64,000 nucleotides of DNA from Neorhizobium populisoli (GCF_019430945.1 NZ_JAHYCB010000020.1:1-64000); one strand, 5' to 3'; numbered from the stretch's first letter, positions 23,862 to 32,906 are shown. The notes: generated by a model not told the origin, from the sequence alone. A program made the numbers and translations.

Positions 23862-25652
23862 ATGACAATCACCAGTGATTTCGACGGTATCCAGACCGTT
23901 CCCGCACGACAACCCGTTGCCGCCAAGGGGGATTATTCCCATTACCGCGTCGTACCCGCCCGTTATCCGGCGCGCACCGTCGGTACGGTTTTCGCACTGA
24001 TCGTCATTGCCGCGACGATCCATTCTGTCCTCGGCAATCCACGCTGGGGCTGGGATGTGTTTGCCGAATGGTTCTTCGCCGAACCCGTTTTGGTCGGCCT
24101 CGGCCGGACATTGCTTTTGACCGCGCTCGGTGCGCTGTTCGGTTTCATTCTCGGTACCGGACTGGCGCTGGCGCGTGTTTCCCGTTCGCCGCTGCTGGTC
24201 GGGGTTTCCTGGACTTATATCTGGATTTTTCGCTCGATCCCGCTCATCGTTCTGCTGCTGATCCTCAACAATCTCGGTTATCTCTACGAGACGATCACTG
24301 TCGGGGTGCCCTATACCGGCATTAATTTCATCAGCTGGAATACGACACAGCTGATCACGCCGTTTGCGGCTGCCGTTCTCGGCCTCACTCTGAACCAAGC
24401 GGCCTTCGCGTCGGAAATCATCCGCGGCGGCATTCTCTCGGTCGACCAGGGCCAGCTCGAAGCCGCGTCCGCGCTCGGCCTACCGCGTGGCCGTCAGGCG
24501 TCGCGGATCGTGCTGCCGCAAGCCATGCGCTCCATCCTGCCGACCGCCTTCAACGATATCATCGGTCTCGCGAAGGGCACGTCACAGGTCTATATCTTGG
24601 CGCTGCCGGAACTTTTCTACACGATCCAGATCATCTACCGCCGTAATCTGGAAGTCATTCCGCTTTTGATGGTGGCGACAGTCTGGTATCTCGTCATCCT
24701 CACGGTCCTGTCGATCATCCAGCATCATATCGAGCGGCATTATGCCCGCGGTGCGCTGCGCAATCCGCCGCCGTCGATCTTCTCCGGCCTCTATCGCCGC
24801 TTCGTGCCGCAGGCCGTCGTTGCGCCAAAGGTCGTGGAAGTGGTTGCCAGGCCGGCTGTCCGTCGAACAGACATTGCGCCGCTCCGCACACGCGGCGGCG
24901 AGGTGACGATCCACGGCGTTTCGAAAAGCTTCGGCCAGTTGAAGGTTCTCGACGAGGTCACGCTATCCATTCCGGCCGGAAGCGTCACAGCCATTCTCGG
25001 TCAGTCCGGTTCCGGCAAGTCGACGCTGCTGCGCTCGATCAACCATCTGGAACGCGTCGATGACGGCTTCATCGCCATCGACGGCGAATTGATCGGTTAC
25101 CGCCAGGATGGCGAAACGCTCTACGAACTGAAGGAAAAAGACATTCTGAAACGCCGCGTCGAAGTCGGCATGGTGTTCCAGAACTTCAACCTCTTCCCGC
25201 ATCTGACTGTTCTGGAAAACGTCATCGAAGCCCCGGTCACGGTGAGACGCATCCCGCGCGAGCAGGCAGAGGCAGAGGCGCTGGATCTTCTCGCCCGGGT
25301 CGGCCTTGCGGAAAAAGCAAACGCCTATCCGCGCCAGCTTTCCGGCGGCCAGCAGCAGCGTGTGGCGATCGCCCGTGCGCTGGCCCTCAAGCCCAAGGTC
25401 CTGCTTTTCGACGAGCCGACATCCGCGCTCGATCCCGAACTGGTCGGCGAAGTGCTCGACGTCATCAAGGAACTCGCCCGATCCGGCACGACGCTAATCA
25501 TCGTCACCCATGAGATCGGCTTTGCCCGCGAAGTCTCAGACCTCGTCGTCTTCATGGAACAGGGCCGCATCCTCGAAACCGGCGTACCGGAGAAGGTTTT
25601 CAACCGGCCTGAACATCCGCGCACTGCCGAATTCCTCGCCAAAGTCCTCTGA
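23862..25652 (+). CDS. Amino-acid ABC transporter, permease fused to ATP-binding protein
   Basis: The 596-residue protein joins a polar-amino-acid permease (~35-300, about five membrane segments, EAA loop EAASALGLPRGRQASRIVLPQA in two parts) to a complete GlnQ/TcyN-type ATPase (~345-596). The ATPase has Walker A GQSGSGKST with Lys386, signature LSGGQQQR, Walker B VLLFDEPTSALD and the switch His in IIVTHE. These are normally separate genes. The linker (~300-345) is proline/arginine-rich and cytoplasmic. The complex would be a homodimer and, with the two binding proteins encoded next, should import cystine or S-substituted cysteine. The ATG at 23862 follows GAGGGGCGG. Confidence 0.92.
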   Translation: MTITSDFDGIQTVPARQPVAAKGDYSHYRVVPARYPARTVGTVFALIVIAATIHSVLGNPRWGWDVFAEWFFAEPVLVGLGRTLLLTALGALFGFILGTGLALARVSRSPLLVGVSWTYIWIFRSIPLIVLLLILNNLGYLYETITVGVPYTGINFISWNTTQLITPFAAAVLGLTLNQAAFASEIIRGGILSVDQGQLEAASALGLPRGRQASRIVLPQAMRSILPTAFNDIIGLAKGTSQVYILALPELFYTIQIIYRRNLEVIPLLMVATVWYLVILTVLSIIQHHIERHYARGALRNPPPSIFSGLYRRFVPQAVVAPKVVEVVARPAVRRTDIAPLRTRGGEVTIHGVSKSFGQLKVLDEVTLSIPAGSVTAILGQSGSGKSTLLRSINHLERVDDGFIAIDGELIGYRQDGETLYELKEKDILKRRVEVGMVFQNFNLFPHLTVLENVIEAPVTVRRIPREQAEAEALDLLARVGLAEKANAYPRQLSGGQQQRVAIARALALKPKVLLFDEPTSALDPELVGEVLDVIKELARSGTTLIIVTHEIGFAREVSDLVVFMEQGRILETGVPEKVFNRPEHPRTAEFLAKVL

Positions 25653-25679
25653 GCAAACAAACATAAGGAAACACCCAGC

Positions 25680-26618
25680 ATGTCTTACAAGTCCGGGCTT
25701 CTTGGCCTGACCATCGGCAGCCTCCTGTCGCTTTCCGGGTTCTTCGGCGCACTTGCACATGCGCAGGAAGTCGATCTTTCGCCAGAGCAGAAAAGCCGGG
25801 TGAGGGCGGAGAAGGTCGAGGCCGCGATAAAGCTCATTCCGGCGGGCTACAAGTTCGTCACCCCCGGCAAGCTGACGGTCGCTTCCGTTCCCGGACGCTT
25901 GCCTTTTGCGGCCTATGCAACCGATAACAAAACGCCGATCGGAAGCGAGCCGGATGTTGCGCAGCTCGTCGCCGACAGTCTCGGCCTACAGCTCGAACTG
26001 GTGCCGATTGCCTGGGCTGATTGGCCGCTCGGCGTCGTTTCCGGCCGCTTCGACGCGGCAATCCACAACATTACCGTAACGGAAGAGCGCAAGGAGAAGT
26101 TCGACTTCTCGACCTACCGCAACGACCTTCTCGGCTTCTACGTGCCGCTCAACAGCAAGGTGGCCAAGATCGAGAAGCCGGAAGATGTCGCCGGCCTCAA
26201 GGTGATCGTCTCGTCAGGCACTAACCAGGAGCAGATCCTGCTGCGCTGGATCGAAGCCAACAAGGCAAAGGGTCTGCCTGCGAGCGAGGTGCAATATTAC
26301 GACGACGAGGCGGTGCTGGACGTTGCGCTCCAATCCGGCCGTGCCGACGCTTATCTCGGCCCGAACGCCACTTCCGCTTTCAAGGCGTCTAAGGAGCAGA
26401 AGACGAAATTCGTCGGCGGTTTTTCCGGCGGCTGGCCTCAGACGGCTGAGATTGCTGTAGCGACCAAGAAGGGTTCCGGCCTGGCTGACGCCATCACCGT
26501 CGCGCTCAACGAGCAGATCAAGGGCGGTAGTTACGGGAAAGCTCTCGCTCGCTGGAGCCTCTCCGCCGAGGCGGTGAAGGAGGCGCGCACCAATCCGCCC
26601 GGCCTGCCGAAGAAGTGA
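25680..26618 (+). CDS. Polar amino acid ABC transporter substrate-binding protein (copy 1)
   Basis: The 312-residue SBP_bac_3 protein has a Sec signal (LLGLTIGSLLSLSGFFGALAHA) and the type-2 binding fold (VADSLGLQLELVPIAWADWP, VTEERKEKFDFSTYRNDLLG, VSSGTNQEQILLRW). Together with the fused transporter encoded 27 bases upstream, it should deliver a sulfur amino acid. It is clearly paralogous over its full length to the next gene, including the shared end TNPPGLPKK/S. The strand of residues that contacts the ligand side chain differs between the two, so they may bind different substrates. Confidence 0.9.
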   Translation: MSYKSGLLGLTIGSLLSLSGFFGALAHAQEVDLSPEQKSRVRAEKVEAAIKLIPAGYKFVTPGKLTVASVPGRLPFAAYATDNKTPIGSEPDVAQLVADSLGLQLELVPIAWADWPLGVVSGRFDAAIHNITVTEERKEKFDFSTYRNDLLGFYVPLNSKVAKIEKPEDVAGLKVIVSSGTNQEQILLRWIEANKAKGLPASEVQYYDDEAVLDVALQSGRADAYLGPNATSAFKASKEQKTKFVGGFSGGWPQTAEIAVATKKGSGLADAITVALNEQIKGGSYGKALARWSLSAEAVKEARTNPPGLPKK

Positions 26619-26680
26619 TCCGTTCGGTGCGGGCCTTTCCCTCTCTGTCCGCACCCTTTTTCACAAACATGGAAATCATC

Positions 26681-27622
26681 ATGTCTCTCTTCAGAAAAAC
26701 CATAGGCGTCTTGGCTGCGAGCCTTCTGGCTTCGGCGCTCGGGCTATCCGCGGCAAATGCTGCCGACGATATCTTCGATCTTTCGCCCGATCAGCCCGGC
26801 CGCATTCGCGCCGAAAAAGATCCGGCCGCCATCGCCGCCATCCCCAAGGATTTCAAGTTCGCAACGCCGGGCAAGTTCACGGTCGCGGTTTCCGTCGGCG
26901 GGCCGCCGCTCTCCAGCTATGCGACCGACGCCAAGACGATCGTCGGTGCCGATCCGGACTATTCGCTCGCTATCGCCGACAGCCTCGGCCTTGAACTGCA
27001 GCTGGTTCCGGTTGCTTGGGCAGACTGGCCATTGGGACTGGTCTCCGGCAAATACGACGCGGTGATCTCCAATGTCGGCGTTACCGAATTGCGCAAGGAG
27101 AAGTTCGATTTCTCTACCTATCGCCAGGGCCTGCACGGTTTCTTCGTCAAGACCGACAGCAATATCAAGGAGATCAGGGAGCCGAAGGATGCAGCCGGCT
27201 TGCGTATCACGGTCGGTGCCAGCACCAATCAGGAGCGGATCCTGCTGAAATGGAGCGACGAGGATGTCAAGGCGGGCCTGAAGCCGATCGACCTGCAATA
27301 TTACGATGACGACGCGGCTCGTGTTCTAGCCCTTCAGGCCGGGCGTGTCGATGTCATCGTCCAGCCACATGCACAGCTCGTCTACATCGCTGCCCGCGAT
27401 AAGAACATCAAGCGCGTCGGGACACTGTCGGCCGGCTGGCCGGAACGCTCGGATGTGGCGATCACGACCCGCAAAGGGTCGGGGCTTGCGACGGCGCTGA
27501 CGCTCGCCACCAACAACCTGATGAAGAATGGCCTCTACGCTAAGGTTCTTGCCCGTTGGCAGCTTTCGGAAGAGGCGCTGCCGGAATCGCAGACCAATCC
27601 GCCGGGCCTACCGAAGAGCTGA
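26681..27622 (+). CDS. Polar amino acid ABC transporter substrate-binding protein (copy 2)
   Basis: The 313-residue paralogue of the preceding binding protein has the signal MSLFRKTIGVLAASLLASAL ending ANA. The core motifs are LVPVAWADWPLGLVSG, VTELRKEKFDFSTYRQGLHG and GASTNQERILLKW. ATG 26681 is preferred because GGAAA lies upstream; ATG 26669 and the long upstream frame are less likely. Side-by-side duplication behind a single fused permease-ATPase suggests that two binding proteins feed one transporter. Confidence 0.9.
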   Translation: MSLFRKTIGVLAASLLASALGLSAANAADDIFDLSPDQPGRIRAEKDPAAIAAIPKDFKFATPGKFTVAVSVGGPPLSSYATDAKTIVGADPDYSLAIADSLGLELQLVPVAWADWPLGLVSGKYDAVISNVGVTELRKEKFDFSTYRQGLHGFFVKTDSNIKEIREPKDAAGLRITVGASTNQERILLKWSDEDVKAGLKPIDLQYYDDDAARVLALQAGRVDVIVQPHAQLVYIAARDKNIKRVGTLSAGWPERSDVAITTRKGSGLATALTLATNNLMKNGLYAKVLARWQLSEEALPESQTNPPGLPKS

Positions 27623-27687
27623 CAGTTCGCTTGTCACGGCCGCAGCGTTGCTGAGGCCAGGTCTCCTCCTTCCTCCATTGTGATATC

Positions 27688-28749
27688 ATGACGGCTTCCT
27701 CGCTCGACATTCGCCATATCGGTTTTCTGACACCCGGCAACTACCCGGACCACGCCCCTGCAAGCGGGCTCGAAGCCTCCCTCAAGCTTTTCGAAGCGGG
27801 CGAGGAATTGGGTTACGATAGTGGCTGGGTGCGTCAGCGACATCTGGAGCACGGCGTCTCCTCCGCACCGGTTTTCCTCGCAGCCGCCAGCCAGCGGACG
27901 AAACGGATCGAACTCGGCTCAGCCGTCATTCAGCTCGGTTATGAAAGCCCGTTCCGGCTGGCCGAAGATCTGTCGATGGCGGATGCCTTGTCCGGCGGGC
28001 GGCTCAATGTCGGCGTCAGCGCCGGGCCACCGCTGCATGCCGAACTCGTTGCGCCACTCGTCTTCGATGGGGATTGGCAGAGCTTCGACTTCTCCTATGC
28101 CCGGGTCGAGCGTCTGCTTGCCAATCTCGAAGGCAATTATCTCGGGAATGGCGAGACCTATGTGATCTCGCCCGGCAATCGGCAGCAGGCCCGCCTTCAG
28201 CCCTTTGCAAAGGGACTGCGCGACCGCGTGTGGTATGGCGGAGGGTCACTCAGGTCATCCGAATGGGCGGGACGGACTGGCCTTAACCTGATGATCGGCA
28301 GCCTCACGTCTGGAGACGTCTCCGACGATTTCTTTGAAGCGCAGGCAAAGCAGCTTGCTGCCTACCGTGCTGCCCTGCCGGCTGGCCGTAACCCGCGCGT
28401 GGCGGCAGGTCGGGTGATCGTGCCGACCGACAGCGCCGACAAAGGAACGAGAGGAAAATACCGTGATTATGCGGCAAGCCGATACGAGCGGACGCTTGCT
28501 CCGCAGGGGCCGCGCCGCACGTTGTTCAGCCGCGATCTGGTTGGTAGTTCCGACGAGATTATCGAGAAATTGTTGACCGACAGCGTTTTGCGTGAGGTCG
28601 GCGAACTCCGGCTCGAACTGCCATACGAGTTCGCGCTGGAGGAATACGTCCAGATCATCAGCGACTTTGCAACGAAGATCGCCCCGGCTCTCGGCTGGAA
28701 GCCGACATTTGCGCAAGACCCTCTCGACACCTGGAAAGCATTCGCATGA
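27688..28749 (+). CDS. LLM-class flavin-dependent monooxygenase
   Basis: The 353-residue luciferase-like protein has IRHIGFLTPGNYPD, GYDSGWVRQRHLEHGVSSAP, IELGSAVIQLGYESPFRLAEDL and GGRLNVGVSAGPP. The fold and FMN-binding outline are clear, but the substrate group is not one I recognise. It is the third LLM enzyme of this sulfur cluster and the fourth in the window. Its stop overlaps the start of the cystathionine-beta-lyase-like gene by four bases, so the two products are made together and may act in sequence on one thioether. Confidence 0.85.
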   Translation: MTASSLDIRHIGFLTPGNYPDHAPASGLEASLKLFEAGEELGYDSGWVRQRHLEHGVSSAPVFLAAASQRTKRIELGSAVIQLGYESPFRLAEDLSMADALSGGRLNVGVSAGPPLHAELVAPLVFDGDWQSFDFSYARVERLLANLEGNYLGNGETYVISPGNRQQARLQPFAKGLRDRVWYGGGSLRSSEWAGRTGLNLMIGSLTSGDVSDDFFEAQAKQLAAYRAALPAGRNPRVAAGRVIVPTDSADKGTRGKYRDYAASRYERTLAPQGPRRTLFSRDLVGSSDEIIEKLLTDSVLREVGELRLELPYEFALEEYVQIISDFATKIAPALGWKPTFAQDPLDTWKAFA

Positions 28750-29951
28750 CTGAAGACCGCAAGCCGTTGGGCCGGAAGCAGACGAGTTCACTCGGGATCA
28801 ATACTCAGCTCGTTCGCGCCGGATATGACCCTTTCGACTATCACGGCTTCATCAATCCACCGTCCGTCCGGGCATCGACCGTTCTGTTTCCGAGCGCCGA
28901 AATCATGGATACGCATGCTCAGAAATATACCTACGGCACCCGCGGCACGCCGACGACGAACGCTCTGTGTGATGCAATCAACGAGCTGGAAGGGGCCGCA
29001 GGGACCATTCTTGTTCCTTCCGGTCTTGCCGCGGTGACGATTGCCTTCCTCGCTTATCTCTCTCCTGGCGATCACGCGCTGGTTGTCGATTCCGTTTATG
29101 GCCCGACCCGGCATTTCTGCGAGACGATGCTCGCCAGGTTCGGTGTCGAAGTCGAATTCTATGATCCGATGATCGGCTCCGGTATCGAAAAGCTTTTCCG
29201 AGCGACTACGAAGCTGGTCCATACGGAGGCGCCCGGCTCGAACACATTCGAGATGCAGGATATTCCCGCAATTGTTGAGGCGGCGCACCGGATTGGCGCT
29301 GTCGTTACGATGGACAATACCTGGGCGACGCCCCTTTATTTCCGGCCGCTCGATTTTGGCGTCGATATCTCCATCCAGGCGGTCACCAAATATCCGGCCG
29401 GCCATTCCGATATATTGATGGGTACCGTTTCGGCCAATGCGGAGCATTGGCCGAAGTTGAAGGAAACCAATGGTGCTCTTGGCATCTGCGGCGCGCCGGA
29501 CGATGCGTACCAGGTCCTGCGCGGGCTGCGGACCATGGGCGTTCGGCTGGAACGGCATCAGGAAAGCGCGCTCGCAATCGCTCGTTGGCTTGAGGGCAGA
29601 AAAGAGGTGGCGCAGGTCTTGCACCCGGCTTTGCCAAGCTTTCCCGGACATGACATCTGGAGGCGCGATTTCAAAGGTGCCAGCGGTATCTTCTCCTTCG
29701 TGCTGAAAGTCGAGGACAAGAGGGACTACAAGCGAAAGGCGCAAGCCTTTCTCAACGGCCTGAGCCTGTTCGGTCTTGGTTATTCATGGGGCGGCTTTCC
29801 GAGCCTTGCTTTGCACGTCAACCTGTTCGACCGGAAAGTGACGCCGCCGCCCGCCGGTGGACCGGTGCTTCGGCTTCAGATCGGTCTGGAGGACGTCCGA
29901 GACCTCGTTGCCGATCTGGAAAAAGGCTTTGCAGCGCTGAGAGATACCTGA
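28746..29951 (+). CDS. metC: Cystathionine beta-lyase-like PLP enzyme (Cys/Met metabolism family)
   Basis: The 401-residue fold-type I PLP enzyme has the Cys/Met metabolism motifs: FINPPSVRASTVLFPS, YTYGTRGTPTTNALCDAI (phosphate-binding Tyr-x-Arg), VPSGLAAVTIAFLA, TMDNTWATPLYFRP (cofactor Asp) and the Schiff-base Lys in AVTKYPAGHSD. Family enzymes cleave or exchange C-S bonds of cystathionine, cysteine or homocysteine derivatives. The arrangement WATPLYFRPLDFG is typical of MetC-type beta-lyases. In this cluster it would release thiol or sulfide from the processed S-amino acid. It is coupled to the LLM gene by ATGA. Confidence 0.88.
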   Translation: MTEDRKPLGRKQTSSLGINTQLVRAGYDPFDYHGFINPPSVRASTVLFPSAEIMDTHAQKYTYGTRGTPTTNALCDAINELEGAAGTILVPSGLAAVTIAFLAYLSPGDHALVVDSVYGPTRHFCETMLARFGVEVEFYDPMIGSGIEKLFRATTKLVHTEAPGSNTFEMQDIPAIVEAAHRIGAVVTMDNTWATPLYFRPLDFGVDISIQAVTKYPAGHSDILMGTVSANAEHWPKLKETNGALGICGAPDDAYQVLRGLRTMGVRLERHQESALAIARWLEGRKEVAQVLHPALPSFPGHDIWRRDFKGASGIFSFVLKVEDKRDYKRKAQAFLNGLSLFGLGYSWGGFPSLALHVNLFDRKVTPPPAGGPVLRLQIGLEDVRDLVADLEKGFAALRDT

Positions 29952-30217
29952 GCAAACGTCTATCTCGACGATCGCTATGAGAGATGGAGGCTTGGTGGTT
30001 GGCAGAAAGCGTCTGCCTGAGGCCGGCGGGCAAAACAAATTCGCGATGACTGGACGCCGCGTCTTAAGGGGGGAAGGCAATCGCAGGCGTCACGAAAATA
30101 CCGACCACATCGCACATGACTTGACGGAGGAGGATAGCTTGGTCAGTTTGGCGATGAAAAACGGAAGCTCCGCCATCTCCGGAAGGCGGATATGCCGTTC
30201 GGGAGGAATGTGCATTA
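29952..30217. other. Intergenic region between sulfur cluster and SsuABC-type importer
   Basis: This 266-base stretch holds only low-quality frames without motifs. It presumably carries the promoter for the transporter genes that follow. No convincing terminator or conserved operator was seen. Confidence 0.35.
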
Positions 30218-31036
30218 ATGAATACGAATGCCGTCCGGGCTGTCAGCCTGAAGAAGGTGGCTATTTCCTTTGGCATTGGCCAGCGCAATCAATTCGACGC
30301 CGTCGTGGAAACCGATCTTGAAGTCGGCGAGCACGAGTTCGTCGCGATTGTCGGGCCGACCGGATGCGGAAAATCGACGCTGCTGAATGCCGCTGCCGGC
30401 CTGCTGGCACCGGCTTCCGGCTCTGTGGAAGTGTTCGGCACCCCGCTGAAGGGCATCAATCGCCAGGCAGGATACCTTTTCCAGCAGGATGCGATGATGC
30501 CCTGGAAAACGGTGGAGGAGAATGTCGCGCTCGGACTAGAGGTGGCCGGAACGAAAAAGGCCGAAGCGCGGGCATCGGCCCGGCAATGGCTGGCGCGCGT
30601 CGGTCTCGCCGCCTTCGCCGATCGTTACCCGCTCAAGCTTTCCGGCGGGCAGCGCAAGCGCGTCGGCCTGGCGCAGGTCCTCATCCGCAATCCGAAGCTG
30701 CTGTTGATGGATGAACCGTTCGGTCCGCTTGATGCGCAGACCCGGCTGCTGATGGGTGACCTCCTTCTGAAACTGTGGTCGGAGGATCGCAAGGCCGTGA
30801 TGTTCGTGACCCACGACCTCGACGAAGCGATCGCGCTGGCCGACCGCATCGTCATCATGTCTGCGGGACCTCGTTCGCGCATCATCGGCAATTTCACCGT
30901 TCCATTGCCTCGTCCGCGCGACATTGCCGAAATCCGCCATGATCCTCACTTCATCGGGCTGCACCGGGACATCTGGCGCGCGCTGAGAGATGAAGTCATG
31001 AAAGCCTATCGCGATACTCCGGAGGGCGAGCAATGA
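30218..31036 (+). CDS. ABC transporter ATP-binding protein (SsuB/TauB type)
   Basis: The 272-residue ATPase has Walker A GPTGCGKST, Q-loop YLFQQDAMMPWKTVEENVALGL (the PW motif is typical for nitrate/sulfonate/taurine importers), signature LSGGQRKR, Walker B LLLMDEPFGPLD and VTHDLDEAIALADRI. GGAGGAATG lies before the ATG. It forms an importer with the permease (overlap of four bases) and binding protein downstream. The substrate is probably an aliphatic sulfonate, taurine or a thiamine-precursor-like compound; the sulfur-rich neighbourhood favours a sulfonate. Confidence 0.9.
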   Translation: MNTNAVRAVSLKKVAISFGIGQRNQFDAVVETDLEVGEHEFVAIVGPTGCGKSTLLNAAAGLLAPASGSVEVFGTPLKGINRQAGYLFQQDAMMPWKTVEENVALGLEVAGTKKAEARASARQWLARVGLAAFADRYPLKLSGGQRKRVGLAQVLIRNPKLLLMDEPFGPLDAQTRLLMGDLLLKLWSEDRKAVMFVTHDLDEAIALADRIVIMSAGPRSRIIGNFTVPLPRPRDIAEIRHDPHFIGLHRDIWRALRDEVMKAYRDTPEGEQ

Positions 31037-31803
31037 GACGCAGCTATCTTCTCGCCCTGCAGGTCCTCGTGGCCGTCGTCGTTCTCGTCCTGTGGCACCT
31101 GGCATCGAGCACGCATGTCTTCGGCAATCCGAAGACGATTTCCTTCTTCTTCGCCAATCCTATCGGCGTCGGGCAGAAGATTTATACGTGGTTCGTCAGC
31201 GGATCGATCTGGTACCATCTCTGGGTGACGCTTCTGGAAGCGTTGCTGGCCTTCGTGATCGGAGCGCTCGGTGGCATCGTCTTCGGTTTCTGGTTTGCCC
31301 GCAAACCGCTCGTGGCGGCGGTCTTCGATCCTTACGTCAAGGCAGCAAACGCACTGCCGCGCGTCGTTCTGGCGCCGATCTTCGCACTGTGGTTTGGCCT
31401 CGGCATCTGGTCCAAGGTCGCGCTCGGCATCACGCTGGTCTTCTTCATCGTGTTCTTCAACGTCTATCAGGGCGTCAAGGAGGTCAGCCAGACGGTCCTG
31501 TCCAATGGACGGATGCTTGGGATGGGAGAACGGCAGCTGCTTCGGCACGTTTATCTTCCCTCGGCGTTGTCCTGGGTCTTTTCGAGCCTGCACACGTCAG
31601 TCGGTTTTGCAGTGGTGGGCGCGGTGGTCGGCGAATATCTCGGTTCGTCTGCTGGGCTCGGTTATCTCATCCAGCAGGCAGAGGGCGTTTTCGATGTGAC
31701 CGGAGTGTTTGCCGGAATGTTCGTACTGATGGCATTCGTGCTGATCGTGGACTGGCTGATGACGGTGGTGGAGCGCCGTCTGCTCGTCTGGCGCGAAGCC
31801 TGA
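31033..31803 (+). CDS. ABC transporter permease (SsuC/TauC type)
   Basis: The 256-residue membrane protein has about six hydrophobic segments, starting LLALQVLVAVVVLVLWHLAS. The EAA-like coupling motif is GMGERQLLRHVYLPSALSWV. The central PYVKAANALPRVVLAPIFAL with LWFGLGIWSKV is characteristic of the SsuC/TauC family. It is translationally coupled to the ATPase gene. Confidence 0.9.
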   Translation: MRRSYLLALQVLVAVVVLVLWHLASSTHVFGNPKTISFFFANPIGVGQKIYTWFVSGSIWYHLWVTLLEALLAFVIGALGGIVFGFWFARKPLVAAVFDPYVKAANALPRVVLAPIFALWFGLGIWSKVALGITLVFFIVFFNVYQGVKEVSQTVLSNGRMLGMGERQLLRHVYLPSALSWVFSSLHTSVGFAVVGAVVGEYLGSSAGLGYLIQQAEGVFDVTGVFAGMFVLMAFVLIVDWLMTVVERRLLVWREA

Positions 31804-31833
31804 TCCGAAGTTTTTGAAGAGGAGGAGTAAACC

Positions 31834-32865
31834 ATGGAACGCAGAACATTTTTGGCAGGTGCAGCCGCACTGGCTGCCGGATCGACGATGGCCGGCCTTT
31901 TGCCGGCGAGAGCGGCGGATGGAAAGATCGAGAAACCCGATCTCGTCATCGGCGTCGGCGGCAAGCCTCTGCTGTATTACCTGCCGCTGACGATTGCGGA
32001 GCGGAAGGGTTATTTCAAGGAACAAGGTCTCAACGTCACCATCAACGACTTCGCAGGTGGCGCCAAATCGCTGCAAGCACTGGTCGGCGGTTCGGTTGAC
32101 GTCGTCGCCGGCGCTTACGAACACACGATCCGCATGCAAAACAAGGGTCAGGACATCGTTGCCGTCTGCGATCTCGGCCGTTTCCCTGGCATCGTCATCG
32201 CTGTTCGCAAAAGCCTTGCCGGCGAGATCAAGTCGATCAAGGATTTGAAGGGCCGCAAAATGGGCGTTACCGCGCCCGGCTCATCGACAGCCCTCATGCT
32301 ACAATATGTGCTGCAGAAGAATGGTTTGAAGGTGGACGATGCAGCGATCATCGGTATCGGTAGCGGCTCGAGCGCGGTTGCCGCCATCAAGAACGGCGAA
32401 ATCGAGGGGCTTTCCCACCTCGATCCGGTCATCGCCCAATTGGAGAAGGACGGCGATATCCAAATCCTGCTCGATACACGGACAGAGGCCGGCACCCGTG
32501 AAGTGTTCGGCGGCCCGAACCCGGCCGCCACGGTCTATATCCAGCGCAGTTTCATCGAAGCCAATCCCGTCACCACCCAGAAGACGGTGAATGCATTCAT
32601 GAAGGCACTGGATTTCATCCGCGCTGCCAAGCCCGAAGATATCGCGGCAACCGTGCCGGAAGAATATCTGCTGGGCAACAAGACGCTTTATATGGACGCG
32701 TTCCAGAAATCGCGTGAGATGTTCTCTCCGGACGGCATGGTCACGAAGGAAGGATATGACTCCATGATGAGCGTGCTGAAAGCGCTCGACCCCGAATTGG
32801 CGAACGCCGACGTTGCTTTCGACAAGACGTTCGACGCGACCTTCGTGAAGGCTTTCAAGGGATAA
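31834..32865 (+). CDS. ABC transporter substrate-binding protein (SsuA/NMT1 type)
   Basis: The 343-residue periplasmic protein has a twin-arginine type signal (MERRTFLAGAAALAAGSTMA, end PARA-A). The type-2 binding fold has YLPLTIAERKGYFKEQGLNV, LQALVGGSVDVVAGAYEHTI, SIKDLKGRKMGVTAPGSSTA and EIEGLSHLDPV. A GAGGAGGAG ribosome-binding site precedes the ATG. It closes the importer operon and is followed by a perfect 12-base-pair hairpin. Confidence 0.9.
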   Translation: MERRTFLAGAAALAAGSTMAGLLPARAADGKIEKPDLVIGVGGKPLLYYLPLTIAERKGYFKEQGLNVTINDFAGGAKSLQALVGGSVDVVAGAYEHTIRMQNKGQDIVAVCDLGRFPGIVIAVRKSLAGEIKSIKDLKGRKMGVTAPGSSTALMLQYVLQKNGLKVDDAAIIGIGSGSSAVAAIKNGEIEGLSHLDPVIAQLEKDGDIQILLDTRTEAGTREVFGGPNPAATVYIQRSFIEANPVTTQKTVNAFMKALDFIRAAKPEDIAATVPEEYLLGNKTLYMDAFQKSREMFSPDGMVTKEGYDSMMSVLKALDPELANADVAFDKTFDATFVKAFKG

Positions 32866-32875
32866 ATGGACTTTC

Positions 32876-32906
32876 GGCCATCCGCACACGGGAGGTGCGG
32901 ATGGCC
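32876..32906 (+). terminator. Hairpin at the end of the SsuABC-type operon
   Basis: GGCCATCCGCAC pairs perfectly with GTGCGGATGGCC around a seven-base loop, ten bases after the stop codon. The T tract is missing, but position and strength fit a transcript end or 3' stabiliser. Confidence 0.6.

Noticed and set aside
29977..30321. 114-residue plus-strand frame between metC and the SsuB-type gene
   Set aside because: It overlaps the start of the ATPase in another frame, has no motifs and has an odd Arg/Gly composition.
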